From NCBI RefSeq assembly GCF_900114625.1, contig NZ_FOZL01000001.1:2294001-2358000 (forward strand): 64,000 nt of DNA, in the 5' to 3' direction. The position numbers and the translations under genes are program-made. Position 1 is the stretch's first letter. Each line of letters starts with the position of its first letter. Positions 35,153 through 43,943 of the stretch are shown piece after piece. The notes beneath the pieces are model-generated. The model was not told the origin of the DNA. It did not search any database and saw only the letters and a list, made by a program, of their open reading frames with translations. The DNA is from Granulicella pectinivorans. GTDB lineage: Bacteria > Acidobacteriota > Terriglobia > Terriglobales > Acidobacteriaceae.

Positions 35153-35189
35153 ACAGCCGCAACGAAGCCTGCGCTCTCGTTGCGGCTGT
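35153..35189 (+). terminator. strong 13-bp hairpin after the multicopper oxidase
   Basis: ACAGCCGCAACGA (35153-35165) pairs perfectly with TCGTTGCGGCTGT (35177-35189) around an 11-nt loop. A short TTTG follows. It lies 10 bp after the oxidase stop and 20 bp before the DJ-1/PfpI start, so it may end the operon or attenuate read-through. Confidence 0.65.
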
Positions 35190-35208
35190 TTGCTGGATGG
35201 AGAAGACG

Positions 35209-35838
35209 ATGAAGCTGGGAATACCAGTCTATGAAGGCGTCGATCTGTTGGACGTGATGGGACCGTGCGAGATGTTTGGCTGGGTCGATCCGTCCAAGGG
35301 GCTTGAGGTTATCCTGCTCTCGGAGCACGGGCATGGGGTGACCTCCGGCAATGGCATCCGCTTCGAGGTTCACGGCAGTTTTGAGAGTGCTCCAAACCTC
35401 GACGTACTCTGGGTGCCGGGCGGAGCGCTTGAAGCACTCCAGCGGATGCTGCCTCACGAACACGCAACGTACTTCGAGTATCTGCGTCGCGTGTCGGAGA
35501 AGGCGACCTGGGTGTGTTCCGTATGCGAGGGAGCTCTGCTTCTGGCGCGCGCGGGGCTGCTGAAGGGACACCATGCGACCACGCACTGGGCGTTTGTGGA
35601 TTGCCTCGCGCAGTTTGAGGGCGTTCATGTCGATCGCGAACACCGGCGGTTCGTGCGGTCCGGCAATCGGCTTACCTGTGGCGGCATCTCGGCGGGCCTG
35701 GACGGCGCGCTCGAACTCATCAAGTTGCTGTTCGATGAGAAGACCGCCGAAGGCGTGCAGGCGACGACGCAATACTTCCCCAGGCCTCCTGTCCACGGCC
35801 ATCTGGGAAAGACGCCTGCTTGCATGTTGCATTGGTAG
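35209..35838 (+). CDS. DJ-1/PfpI (GlxA/isonitrile-hydratase-like) protein
   Basis: The 209-aa class-I amidotransferase-like protein carries the nucleophile-elbow cysteine C106 in VCSVCEGALLLARAGL and the acid residue in the N-terminal DVMGPCEMFGW segment. GHHATTHWAF after the elbow matches cyclohexyl-isocyanide (isonitrile) hydratases and GlxA-type sensors. No HTH domain is fused, so it is an enzyme or chaperone rather than a GlxA regulator. Start ATG 35209 has GGAG 7 nt upstream; ATG 35197 is less likely. It follows the oxidase operon after a hairpin and converges on the LysR gene, leaving six bases between stops. Confidence 0.8.
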   Translation: MKLGIPVYEGVDLLDVMGPCEMFGWVDPSKGLEVILLSEHGHGVTSGNGIRFEVHGSFESAPNLDVLWVPGGALEALQRMLPHEHATYFEYLRRVSEKATWVCSVCEGALLLARAGLLKGHHATTHWAFVDCLAQFEGVHVDREHRRFVRSGNRLTCGGISAGLDGALELIKLLFDEKTAEGVQATTQYFPRPPVHGHLGKTPACMLHW

Positions 35839-35844
35839 GCGGCG

Positions 35845-36765
35845 TCAGGCCTTCGTCTTGACGGGCTTCTTCGAGCCTGCGGCGTCTCGGGCGCTGCCTG
35901 TGGCAGAGGCAAAGAAGGCGTTGCCCGCGCGGGTGAGCGGCATATCGTTGCGAGAGATCAGTGCCAGGTTGCGCGGGATGGAGACGCCCTTGACGTCGAT
36001 GATCTGCACGAGACCCTGGTTGAGCTCGTCGATGACGTTGATCCTGGGCATGAAGCTGATGCCCAGCCCGGCGACGATCAGCCGTTTGAGGAGTTCGCTG
36101 GAGTCCAGTTCCATGGTGATGCGACGGGCGGTCTTGTTGCGCACGAAGAGGTGATCGATCAACTCGCGACGACGGCCTTCCTTGGGGACCAGAAATCCAT
36201 GCTTGGCGGCATCGGAGAGCGTGACGCACTCGAGCAGCGTAAGAGGGTGCGCTGCGGGCACAACCAGCACCAGCCTGTCTTCGTGGATCAGTTCGACGTG
36301 TAGGCGCGGATCCTTGATGGGCAGGGACACGATGCCGAAGTCCACCTCGCGGTCGAGCACGAAAGCGAGTGTCTTCGAGCGTTCGGCACGGACGATATTG
36401 AGGACGACACGCGGGTATTTCTTCTTGAACTTGGTGATGAGCAGAGGCAGCACGTAGAGCGCGGTAGAGTCGTTGGCGCTGACGGTCAGGGTGCCTCGAG
36501 GCGTGCGCTCCTGGTCGGCCAGTGCGGCCTGAATATGCTTGAAGCGGAGCAGCGATTCCTCGGCGAAGGGGATGAAGATTCTGCCGGAGGCGGTGAGGGT
36601 CACCTTGCGCCCACCGCGATCGAAGAGGCGATGCCCGAGGTGGGTTTCGAGCGAGCGGATCTGTGCGGAGATCGACGGCTGGGTAACGTGCAGCTTCTCG
36701 CCGGCGCGCGAGAAGCTCTTCTCTCGCGCGACTTCCAGGAACGTGTTCAGCCAGTCGAAGTACAT
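35845..36765 (-). CDS. LysR-family transcriptional regulator
   Basis: The 306-aa protein begins with the LysR winged HTH (DWLNTFLEVAREKSFSRAGE, LHVTQPSISAQIRSLETHLG, LFDRGGRKVTLTASG) and has the periplasmic-binding-like effector domain (TLTVSANDSTALYVLPLLIT). AGAGGGG precedes ATG 36765. It is tail-to-tail with the DJ-1/PfpI gene and downstream of the cytochrome c gene on the same strand. A TCTACAGTAGA palindrome about 80 bp upstream of its start could be its autoregulatory site. Targets could be the nearby oxidase operon or the transporter/PSD1 unit; the sequence does not decide. Confidence 0.9.
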   Translation of the reverse strand: MYFDWLNTFLEVAREKSFSRAGEKLHVTQPSISAQIRSLETHLGHRLFDRGGRKVTLTASGRIFIPFAEESLLRFKHIQAALADQERTPRGTLTVSANDSTALYVLPLLITKFKKKYPRVVLNIVRAERSKTLAFVLDREVDFGIVSLPIKDPRLHVELIHEDRLVLVVPAAHPLTLLECVTLSDAAKHGFLVPKEGRRRELIDHLFVRNKTARRITMELDSSELLKRLIVAGLGISFMPRINVIDELNQGLVQIIDVKGVSIPRNLALISRNDMPLTRAGNAFFASATGSARDAAGSKKPVKTKA

Positions 36766-36844
36766 GAGCCCCTCTTGGAACTTGAGTCAGATCAGGGCGC
36801 CGTGCTGCTCTCCTTCCGTGCGGCATCCCCAATGCTTGCTGCTA

Positions 36845-36855
36845 TCTACAGTAGA
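36845..36855. promoter_or_regulatory. palindrome upstream of lysR-type gene
   Basis: TCTACAGTAGA is a perfect 11-bp palindrome about 80 bp before the LysR start codon, in the gap between the LysR start and the cytochrome c stop. T-N-A symmetry fits a LysR-type operator half. Confidence 0.35.
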
Positions 36856-36895
36856 CGAGAACCGGAGGTGTGTCGCTTGCCCGACATGGACGGGC

Positions 36896-37378
36896 CTACT
36901 TGCCGCTATAGACGGGGGGAACCCCCAGGCTTCCTTTGGGGGGCAGATGGCGGATGTACACGACCATGCGCCACATCTCGTCGTTCGAGAACTCGCCATC
37001 CGATGGGGGCATCCCGGAGGGATAAAGGCCGTTCTTGATAATCCACTTGAGCTGGCCGTCGGTGTAGGACTGGGTCTCGGGGCTGGCGAGCGAGGGCACT
37101 CGGGGTGAGAGTGTATCGGCGAAGGGAACGCCGGTGTTTTGCCCGTCGAGGCCGTGGCAGACCATGCAGTAGGAGTTGAAGAGCTGCTTGCCGTCTTCGA
37201 TCGACTCCTCGGTCGCCTTCACGGGATTGACGTCCTTCTTGCCGCCGACGGTGACATGGTGTTTGGTCCAATCGGCAACTTTGGTCTCCGCCTTGCCCGG
37301 TGGAGTGGCCTTGCATCCAGCAAGCCCAAGGACGGTAACGGCGAGGACAAGTGCGGCGACTCGACTGCTCTGCTTCAT
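36896..37378 (-). CDS. lipoprotein c-type cytochrome
   Basis: This 160-aa protein has a lipoprotein signal (VAALVLAVTVLGLAGC, lipobox LAGC) and one haem-c motif CMVCH within LFNSYCMVCHGLDGQNTG; the Met ligand is probably in YPSGMPPSDGEFSNDEMWR. It would be an anchored periplasmic electron carrier, probably for the PSD1/DUF1501 proteins encoded just upstream on the same strand. AGGAG lies 9 nt before ATG 37378. Confidence 0.88.
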   Translation of the reverse strand: MKQSSRVAALVLAVTVLGLAGCKATPPGKAETKVADWTKHHVTVGGKKDVNPVKATEESIEDGKQLFNSYCMVCHGLDGQNTGVPFADTLSPRVPSLASPETQSYTDGQLKWIIKNGLYPSGMPPSDGEFSNDEMWRMVVYIRHLPPKGSLGVPPVYSGK

Positions 37379-37448
37379 GCTGCTTCACTCCTGCGTGCGG
37401 AGGCTGCCGGCTTGGGCTGCCCCCGCAGGGCCTCGTGTTGGATCGCAG

Positions 37449-38885
37449 TTACGCGATGATGTCGTGGATGACGTTGCCGGAGACGTCCGTGAGACGGAAG
37501 TCGCGGCCGCTGTTGCGATAGGTCAGCTTGGTGTGGTCGATACCCATCAAGTACAAGATCGTCGCGTGGATATCGTGAACGTGGACTGGCTTGTCGGCGA
37601 CCTTCCAGCCGAAGTCATCGGTGGCACCATACGTCATGCCGCCCTTGATGCCGCCGCCGGCCAGCCACATGGTGAAGCCATGCGGGTTGTGGTCGCGGCC
37701 GTTATGCGTGCCTGCGCCGCCGAGCTCTACGACCGGTGTGCGACCGAACTCCGAGCCGCAGACGATGATCGTCTCGTCGAAGAGACCGCGTGCCTTCAGG
37801 TCCTTCACGAGCGCTGCGAAGGGCTGGTCGGAGTCCTTGCAGGTCTTGCGATGCATCAGGATATCGGCGTGGTGATCCCAGGGATCGCCCGCCGCGTAGT
37901 AGACCTGCACCATCCGCACGCCCTTTTCGATAAGGCGGGCCGCAGTGAGACATCCGCGCGCGGTGCTGCCCTCGCCGTACATCTTGATGGTCGCCTCGCT
38001 CTCCTTGCGCACGTCGAAGACGTCGGGCGCTTCGGTCTGCATGCGGTAGGCGGTCTCCATGGAGCCGATCGTGGCCTCAAGCTGCGGATTCTCCTGCGTG
38101 TCGGTCATGTTCAACTGGTCGAGCTTCTTGACCAGGTCAAGTTCCTGCTTCTGCGCGTCCATGTCGAAGCGGGAGTTATGGATGTTGGGAATGAGCTTGT
38201 AGGGGTCGAACTCCTTGTCGCGCACATCGGAGGATACGTACGTCGCCTGATGAATCGCGGGAAGGAACGCTGAGCTCCAGAGCGGTGGGCCAACGGTTGT
38301 AGGCACGCGCGGACACAGGACGACGAAGCCGGGCAGATTCTTGTTCGTCGTGCCGAGACCGTAGGTGAGCCATGAGCCCATGGACGGACGACCGGCAACG
38401 TTTGCACCCGTGTTCATCATGATGAGCGCAGGCTCGTGGTTCGGGATCTCAGTATGAACGGAACGGACCACGCAGATGTCGTCGATGCACTCGCCAACGT
38501 TGGGGAAGAGCTCACTGACCTCGATCCCGCTCTTGCCATAACGCTTGAACTCAAAGGGCGACTTCATCAGCGTGCCGGTCTTGCGTTCGTGTCCCAGATC
38601 GCCACCGGGCATGGGCTGGCCGTCGTACTTGGCGAGCATCGGCTTCGGATCGAAGGTATCGACGTGCGACATGCCGCCGTTCATAAACAGGAAGATGACA
38701 TGCTTCGCCTTGGGCTTGAACTTAGGATCCTTGTTCATCCAGGGAGCAGTTGGAGCGAAGGCATCGGGCAGCGATTCAGCCTGGGCGAGCGACTCGCCGA
38801 TCATGCTGGCAAAGCTGAGGAACGCGAATCCACCACCGATTTTCTTCAGGGCGTCGCGACGATTGACAGGTTTCGGCTTGAACAT
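37449..38885 (-). CDS. DUF1501 protein (Tat-exported, sulfatase-like)
   Basis: This 478-aa protein begins with a twin-arginine-type leader (NRRDALKKIGGGFAFLSFAS) and has the DUF1501 signatures HVIFLFMNGGMSHVDTFDPK and ETIIVCGSEFGRTPVVELGG, with HNGRDHNPHGFTMWLAGGGI. DUF1501 proteins have an alkaline-phosphatase/sulfatase-like fold and almost always pair with DUF1549/DUF1553 (PSD1) cytochrome proteins, as here. Catalytic activity is not established for the family. GGAG lies 8 nt before ATG 38885. Confidence 0.9.
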   Translation of the reverse strand: MFKPKPVNRRDALKKIGGGFAFLSFASMIGESLAQAESLPDAFAPTAPWMNKDPKFKPKAKHVIFLFMNGGMSHVDTFDPKPMLAKYDGQPMPGGDLGHERKTGTLMKSPFEFKRYGKSGIEVSELFPNVGECIDDICVVRSVHTEIPNHEPALIMMNTGANVAGRPSMGSWLTYGLGTTNKNLPGFVVLCPRVPTTVGPPLWSSAFLPAIHQATYVSSDVRDKEFDPYKLIPNIHNSRFDMDAQKQELDLVKKLDQLNMTDTQENPQLEATIGSMETAYRMQTEAPDVFDVRKESEATIKMYGEGSTARGCLTAARLIEKGVRMVQVYYAAGDPWDHHADILMHRKTCKDSDQPFAALVKDLKARGLFDETIIVCGSEFGRTPVVELGGAGTHNGRDHNPHGFTMWLAGGGIKGGMTYGATDDFGWKVADKPVHVHDIHATILYLMGIDHTKLTYRNSGRDFRLTDVSGNVIHDIIA

Positions 38886-38948
38886 GATGGTATCTCCATA
38901 ACTTGCTCAGTGCATCCGTACCGTGACGCTGGTGTCCCAACATCTATC

Positions 38949-41900
38949 TTAGTTGAGGAACTCGAACTCGTTTGAGCTGAACAACACCCGTGCGTATTGT
39001 TTCCATGCGGTGAGGGGCTCCTGATTGACCAGATAGCCTGGCTTCTCGGGAGTGGACTTCAGGAAGTTGAGCCCGAGCTGCAGCTCATTCGCTGTGGGCT
39101 TGCGACCGAAGAGATACTCGTATGCCTGCGTGATCCGGGCGGAATCGTCTCCCTTGGCGGCGACGCGGTCGGCGAACTTGCCCGCCTGTGCGAAGACGAA
39201 CGGATTGTTCATGAAGTAGAGCCGCTGCACCGGAACGTTGGTGGAGAAGCGTTGCTCCGCGGTGAAGGTCGGGTTGGGAAAGTCGAATGCCTGAAGGAAC
39301 GGATCGATGCGGTAGCGGCTCACCTTGGCGTAGATCGTACGCCGGGTGTTGCCGATGCCGAGTTCCTTTGCAGGACCGCCCATCTTCGTATCCAGATCGC
39401 CGGCGACGAAGAGCAGGGAATCGCGAAGCTGCTCCGCATCCAGACGCTGCAGGGTGAAGTGCGAGTAGAGGCGATTTTCCGGATCCTTCTCCTTAGCCTC
39501 GGGGCTCTCCTTCGTGGTCTGCTGGTAGACGGCCGAGAGCATGATCTCGCGCTGCAGCTTCTTCAGCGACATACCGTTCTTCTGGAACGTCACCGCGAGA
39601 TAGTCCAGCAATTCTGGGTTGGACGGCGGATCGCCGACCTTGCCGAAGTTATCCGCCGAGTTGACGATGCCTGTGCCGAAGTGCCACTTCCACACGCGGT
39701 TGACCCAGACGCGCGAGGCGATGGGGCTGGCGATGATGTCGTTCGCAAGCTCCAGCCGGCCGCTGCCCTGGTTGTACGGCTTCTTGTCCGGCGTGCGGAG
39801 AACCGTAAGGAAGGCACGCGGGACCTCAGGGCCGAAGTTCGCCGGGTTGCCCCGAATGTTCAGAGGGATGTTGGTTGCCTTCGGCTTGTCCGCCATGCCG
39901 TGCACGAACGGATACTGATCCGGCAGCTCCTTGTGCATCTTCTTCGACTGGGCTTCAAGCGTCGCGAGGTAGGTCTGCTCGGTCTCGCCAAGGCGACGGC
40001 GCAGGCCCCACCCGCGGTACGCAAAAAGTCCGGGTTCTCCGGCGCCTTCCGCATCCGAAGACAGTGCGCGCACGAACAGATCGCTGTACAGATTCGCACG
40101 CTCGGAGGTCATGACCTTGAGTTCCAGCCTGCAGCCCGGGCAGAACTCGTCGTAGGTGTCGAACTCGTTGGGCTTGGCATCCTTCTTGCGCCGCGTGGGG
40201 ATGTCGGCCCGCGCCTTGATCTTCTCGTTCTCTTCCTCGAGCGACTTCTGTTCCAACTCGATGTCGAGAATGAGGTCTTGGAAGGTTTCCGCCAGCGCCT
40301 TCGCCTGGTCCTCCGTGCCGCCCTGCGCGATCATCATCTGCCAATCGTGCAGGTAGGGGTAGTAGGACTGCTTGCGTGCGAGGAACTTGACCCAGCGGTC
40401 GAGCTGCTCAGGATCCAGCTTGTCGCGGTCGGCTACATCCGAGACCTTCATCTTCTGCTTCCCGGAGACGCGCCACGCCGCAACCATGTAGGCCGTTGAC
40501 TGCGAGGCGATGGCCTTGGCAAGCTGCTCGCCTTCAGTCTTGTTGTAAGCTTGGATCGCCTCGTCCATCTTGTCGACCCTGGCGAAGAGATCCTTGTAGT
40601 AGTTCACCTGGCTTTCGTGGGCCAGCGTGTATTCCTTATACGTGGAGCTGGCGAAGACGCCACCCAGCGCGTAGTAGTCCTTGGCCAGGATGGGGTCGTA
40701 CTTGTGATCGTGGCAGCGTGCGCAGGCTACGGTCAGTCCAAGCATGCCACGCGTGACCGCATCGATGCGCTCATTGCGCTCATCGGCACGGCCTTGCAGC
40801 GGCTCGGCCTGATCCCAGATCCACGGACCTTCGCCGAGGAACGAGGTCGCGGAGAGATCGTCGGGCGTCGGATTCTTTTCGAGCAGATCGCCGGCGAGCT
40901 GCATCTTAATGAAGCGGTCGTAGGGCAGATCGGCATTGACGGCCTTCACCACCCAGTCGCGGTAAAGGTAAGCGCCGTCCATCGGCATATAGCCACGGCC
41001 GCGCGGATCGAGACCGCGGATGTCGTCGTCGGAGTAGCGTGCGACGTCGAGCCAATGGCGACCCCAGCGCTCACCGTAACGCGGCGATGCCAGCAGGCGG
41101 TCGATCAGGTTTTCGTACGCCTTCGGATCCGTGTCCTTTTCGAAAGCATGAACCTCCTCCTCGCTTGGGGGGAGTCCGGTCAGGTCCAGCGTGGCGCGGC
41201 GGATGAGCGTGCGACGGTCAGCCATGGCCCCGGGCTTCAGGCCCTTGGTCTCAAGCTTCGCGAGCACCAGGCGGTCGATGTCGGTCCTGGCCCACCCCGC
41301 ATCTTTTGAGGCGGGCGGAATCACCGGAACCTTCAGCGGCTGGAACGACCAGAAGTTGCGCATCTCGTCGGTGATATCGTCATTCGCTGCACGCACCGAG
41401 GCAGAGGTCGCAGGCCACGGAGCGCCCATCTTCACCCATTGTTCCAGAGCCGCGACATCGATGTCCGTGAGCTTCTGTCCCTTGGGCGGCATCTTCACTT
41501 CGCCGACCTGGTGAACGGCCTTCAGCAGAAGGCTCTTCGAAGGATCGCCGGGAACCACGGCGGGGCCGTCGTCTCCACCCTTCAGCAACGCCTCCCGCGA
41601 GGTGAGGCTGAGACCACCGGAGGACTTGGCCATATGACACTGACCGCACTGCGTGGAGAGGATAGGACGAACCTTGTTCTCGAAGAACTCTTCCCCCGCG
41701 ACATCCCTGCCGGGTGTCTTGGTGTCTGCCACGGTGGTGGCGGAACCGCTCCAGACCGCGCCCATCTTCACCCACTCGGACATCTTGGCGATGTCTGCGT
41801 CGGAGAGCTTGGGGCCTTTGGACGGGGGCGGCATCTTGGTCTCGCCGGTCTGCTTCACGACCTCGATCAGAAGGCTCTTATCCGGGGTGCCCGGAACGAT

Positions 41901-42182
41901 GGCCGGACCGGTATCGCCGCCCTTCAGCATCGCATCGCGCGAATCCAGTCGAAGCCCACCCTTCATCTTGTCAGTGTGGCAGCCGAGGCAGTTCTTCGCC
42001 AGAATGGGTTGAACGTTATCCTCGAAGTACTTCGACATCTCCGCCGCCGACATGGTTGCGGAGTGGACCTTGTCTTTCGGTTTCTGTTGCGGATTCTCGG
42101 CGCCATAAACGGCGGTGATGGAGCTGATTCCACCGCTCAGAGCGAGCAGAGTGCATGTACCAATGAGCCAACGTGATTTCAT
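38949..42182 (-). CDS. PSD1 and planctomycete cytochrome C domain protein (DUF1549/DUF1553)
   Basis: The 1077-aa exported protein has a signal peptide (IGTCTLLALSGGISSITA), two planctomycete-type cytochrome c domains with CLGCH (about residue 65) and CGQCH (about 180), each followed by the GGLxLxSRxALLKGGDxGPA signature, then DUF1549 (FWSFQPLKVPVIPPA, ERWGRHWLDVARYSD) and DUF1553 in the C-terminal third (SRVWVNRVWKWHFGTGIV). A haem-like CxxCH also occurs in VACARCHDHKYDPI. It is probably a periplasmic multi-haem oxidoreductase of unknown substrate. Its ATG overlaps the stop of the ABC ATPase gene (ATGA), so it is translated together with the transporter, an uncommon link. Confidence 0.9.
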   Translation of the reverse strand: MKSRWLIGTCTLLALSGGISSITAVYGAENPQQKPKDKVHSATMSAAEMSKYFEDNVQPILAKNCLGCHTDKMKGGLRLDSRDAMLKGGDTGPAIVPGTPDKSLLIEVVKQTGETKMPPPSKGPKLSDADIAKMSEWVKMGAVWSGSATTVADTKTPGRDVAGEEFFENKVRPILSTQCGQCHMAKSSGGLSLTSREALLKGGDDGPAVVPGDPSKSLLLKAVHQVGEVKMPPKGQKLTDIDVAALEQWVKMGAPWPATSASVRAANDDITDEMRNFWSFQPLKVPVIPPASKDAGWARTDIDRLVLAKLETKGLKPGAMADRRTLIRRATLDLTGLPPSEEEVHAFEKDTDPKAYENLIDRLLASPRYGERWGRHWLDVARYSDDDIRGLDPRGRGYMPMDGAYLYRDWVVKAVNADLPYDRFIKMQLAGDLLEKNPTPDDLSATSFLGEGPWIWDQAEPLQGRADERNERIDAVTRGMLGLTVACARCHDHKYDPILAKDYYALGGVFASSTYKEYTLAHESQVNYYKDLFARVDKMDEAIQAYNKTEGEQLAKAIASQSTAYMVAAWRVSGKQKMKVSDVADRDKLDPEQLDRWVKFLARKQSYYPYLHDWQMMIAQGGTEDQAKALAETFQDLILDIELEQKSLEEENEKIKARADIPTRRKKDAKPNEFDTYDEFCPGCRLELKVMTSERANLYSDLFVRALSSDAEGAGEPGLFAYRGWGLRRRLGETEQTYLATLEAQSKKMHKELPDQYPFVHGMADKPKATNIPLNIRGNPANFGPEVPRAFLTVLRTPDKKPYNQGSGRLELANDIIASPIASRVWVNRVWKWHFGTGIVNSADNFGKVGDPPSNPELLDYLAVTFQKNGMSLKKLQREIMLSAVYQQTTKESPEAKEKDPENRLYSHFTLQRLDAEQLRDSLLFVAGDLDTKMGGPAKELGIGNTRRTIYAKVSRYRIDPFLQAFDFPNPTFTAEQRFSTNVPVQRLYFMNNPFVFAQAGKFADRVAAKGDDSARITQAYEYLFGRKPTANELQLGLNFLKSTPEKPGYLVNQEPLTAWKQYARVLFSSNEFEFLN

Positions 42183-43060
42183 CGCGCGGTTCCTTCTAGG
42201 TTCGCTATCCGTTCAACTGCCGATTCAAAACCCTGCGAACAGAGTTCGATATGGTCAACGAGATCGAGGAATGCCTGGCCATGATGCTTCAGGCTCATCC
42301 CTGCGTCCGGCAGCCGCATGTCCAGGGCAATCTTCGCTCCGGAGCGGCCGCCGGTGGTCTGCTTGGCCAGTACGATGATGCGTGTGGCAAGAAACAAAGC
42401 TTCCGCGGTGTTGTGCGTGACAAAGACGATGGTCGGACGTGTCTCCAGCCAGATCTCACGCAGCATCCTCTGCAGGCTGGTGCGCGTGCCGGGATCGAGC
42501 GCGCTGAAAGCCTCGTCCATCAACAGGATTTTTGGCTTCATCATCAGTGCCTGCGCGATGGCGACGCGCTGTTGCATGCCGCCAGAAAGCTGATGCGGAT
42601 ACTTGTCTCCGTCGCTGCGCTGCAGCCCCATGCGCTCCAGTTGCTGGTACGCCTTATCGCGAACTTGCCTGCGGAAGGCGCGGAAGCCAGGTCGGAGACG
42701 ACCGAGGATGTGATAGCCAGCCGTCTCCGGACCCATCATCAGGTTGCCGAGCACGGTGCGATCCGGGAAGAGCGAGTACTTCTGAGGGACGTAGCCGCAA
42801 CCTGCGCCCACCCGTTCAACCGTACGACCGGCGACGTGGATCGCCCCCTTGGTGGGACGCTCCTGCCCCAGGATCATGCGCAGCAGCGTGCTCTTGCCGC
42901 AGCCCGTCTCGCCCAGAACCACCACGAACTCACCCGCCGCGATATCAAGGTCGATCTCATCGAGAATGGTCTTGCGCTCTCTCTTGCCTGCCGCATAGGA
43001 GACAGAGACCTGGTCGACATGGATCGAGGTCGCCACGGTTGGCGCGGTTGAAAGCGCCAT
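42179..43060 (-). CDS. ABC transporter ATP-binding protein (TauB/SsuB type, urea-carboxylase region)
   Basis: The 293-aa ATPase has Walker A GETGCGKSTLLRMILGQE, the Q-loop region GCGYVPQKYSLFP, signature HQLSGGMQQRVAIAQAL and Walker B ILLMDEAFSALDPG, then the H-loop VFVTHNTAEAL. It would energise uptake with the adjacent permease. Start ATG 43060 has AGGAAG 8 nt upstream and is preferred over 43093, which would overlap the permease. It is the third gene of the transporter operon and overlaps the PSD1 start. Confidence 0.92.
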   Translation of the reverse strand: MALSTAPTVATSIHVDQVSVSYAAGKRERKTILDEIDLDIAAGEFVVVLGETGCGKSTLLRMILGQERPTKGAIHVAGRTVERVGAGCGYVPQKYSLFPDRTVLGNLMMGPETAGYHILGRLRPGFRAFRRQVRDKAYQQLERMGLQRSDGDKYPHQLSGGMQQRVAIAQALMMKPKILLMDEAFSALDPGTRTSLQRMLREIWLETRPTIVFVTHNTAEALFLATRIIVLAKQTTGGRSGAKIALDMRLPDAGMSLKHHGQAFLDLVDHIELCSQGFESAVERIANLEGTAR

Positions 43061-43077
43061 AATTTTATCTTCCTGAT

Positions 43078-43938
43078 CTAGGACTGAAACCACGGATGCA
43101 TCCTCTTATTCAACAGGCGAAGGCCAAAGTCAACGAGGAACAGGAGAAGAGCGACCCACAGAACATAGGGCAGGATGACATCCATCCCCATATGCCTGCG
43201 CATGATTGCGATACGGTAAGCCAGACCATCGGAAGCTGCGATCATCTCGCCCGCGAACAGGAAGAGCATGATGGGCTTCAGATTCAGACGGAGGCTGTTG
43301 ATGATCTGCGGCAGAATCTGCCGCAGCACGACGCGGTAGGTCACGTCGAAGTTGTTGGCGCCCAGCGTGAACGACTTCACCACCTGCTCCTGCGGCACCG
43401 CCTTCACCATCTGGACGACGTCGAGGATCAGTGTGGGAGCTACGCCGATAAAGATCAGCGCAATCTTGGAGAGCTCATCGATGCCAAAGGCGATGAAGAG
43501 GATGGGCAGCAGCGACAGCGCGACGATCTTGTCGAAGAAGAGCACGAAGCGCATCAGGCCCGCGTTGAAGTACGGGTAAAGCCCGATGTGCAGCGCCAGC
43601 AGAATCGCGGGCAGGAAGAGGAGAAGACTGATGCCGAACCGTCGTCCACTCGACGCCGTGTCCTTCCAGATCATGGAGTGACGGAAGCGCTCCCACTTCG
43701 ACGCGCCTTCCGGAGCGATGTAGTCGTCCTCTTCCGCGGGCTCAAGCACGGAGGCATGAACGCCCGCGCGCAACTGCTGCACGTTGGGAACGATGCGGTC
43801 TTCGGCATTCTCGCGATGCCGCACCTGCGAGGTGTGGACATAAAGCCCCAGACATATCAGGAAGAGCAGCGCCGAGAGCACCTGCCCGAGCAGACGGTTT
43901 GGTCGTGCCTGGATATCGAACGGGGAGAATCGAGCCAT
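43078..43938 (-). CDS. ABC transporter permease (TauC/SsuC type)
   Basis: The 286-aa inner-membrane permease has about six helices. The first (LLGQVLSALLFLICLGLYVH) is followed by a roughly 80-aa hydrophilic stretch. The core BPD-transp segment contains the EAA-like loop FTLGANNFDVTYRVVLRQIL PQI. Permeases with this large N-terminal insert occur in the urea-carboxylase-associated transporter. It lies five bases after the binding-protein gene and before the ATPase gene. Confidence 0.88.
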   Translation of the reverse strand: MARFSPFDIQARPNRLLGQVLSALLFLICLGLYVHTSQVRHRENAEDRIVPNVQQLRAGVHASVLEPAEEDDYIAPEGASKWERFRHSMIWKDTASSGRRFGISLLLFLPAILLALHIGLYPYFNAGLMRFVLFFDKIVALSLLPILFIAFGIDELSKIALIFIGVAPTLILDVVQMVKAVPQEQVVKSFTLGANNFDVTYRVVLRQILPQIINSLRLNLKPIMLFLFAGEMIAASDGLAYRIAIMRRHMGMDVILPYVLWVALLLFLVDFGLRLLNKRMHPWFQS

Positions 43939-43943
43939 GGCGT

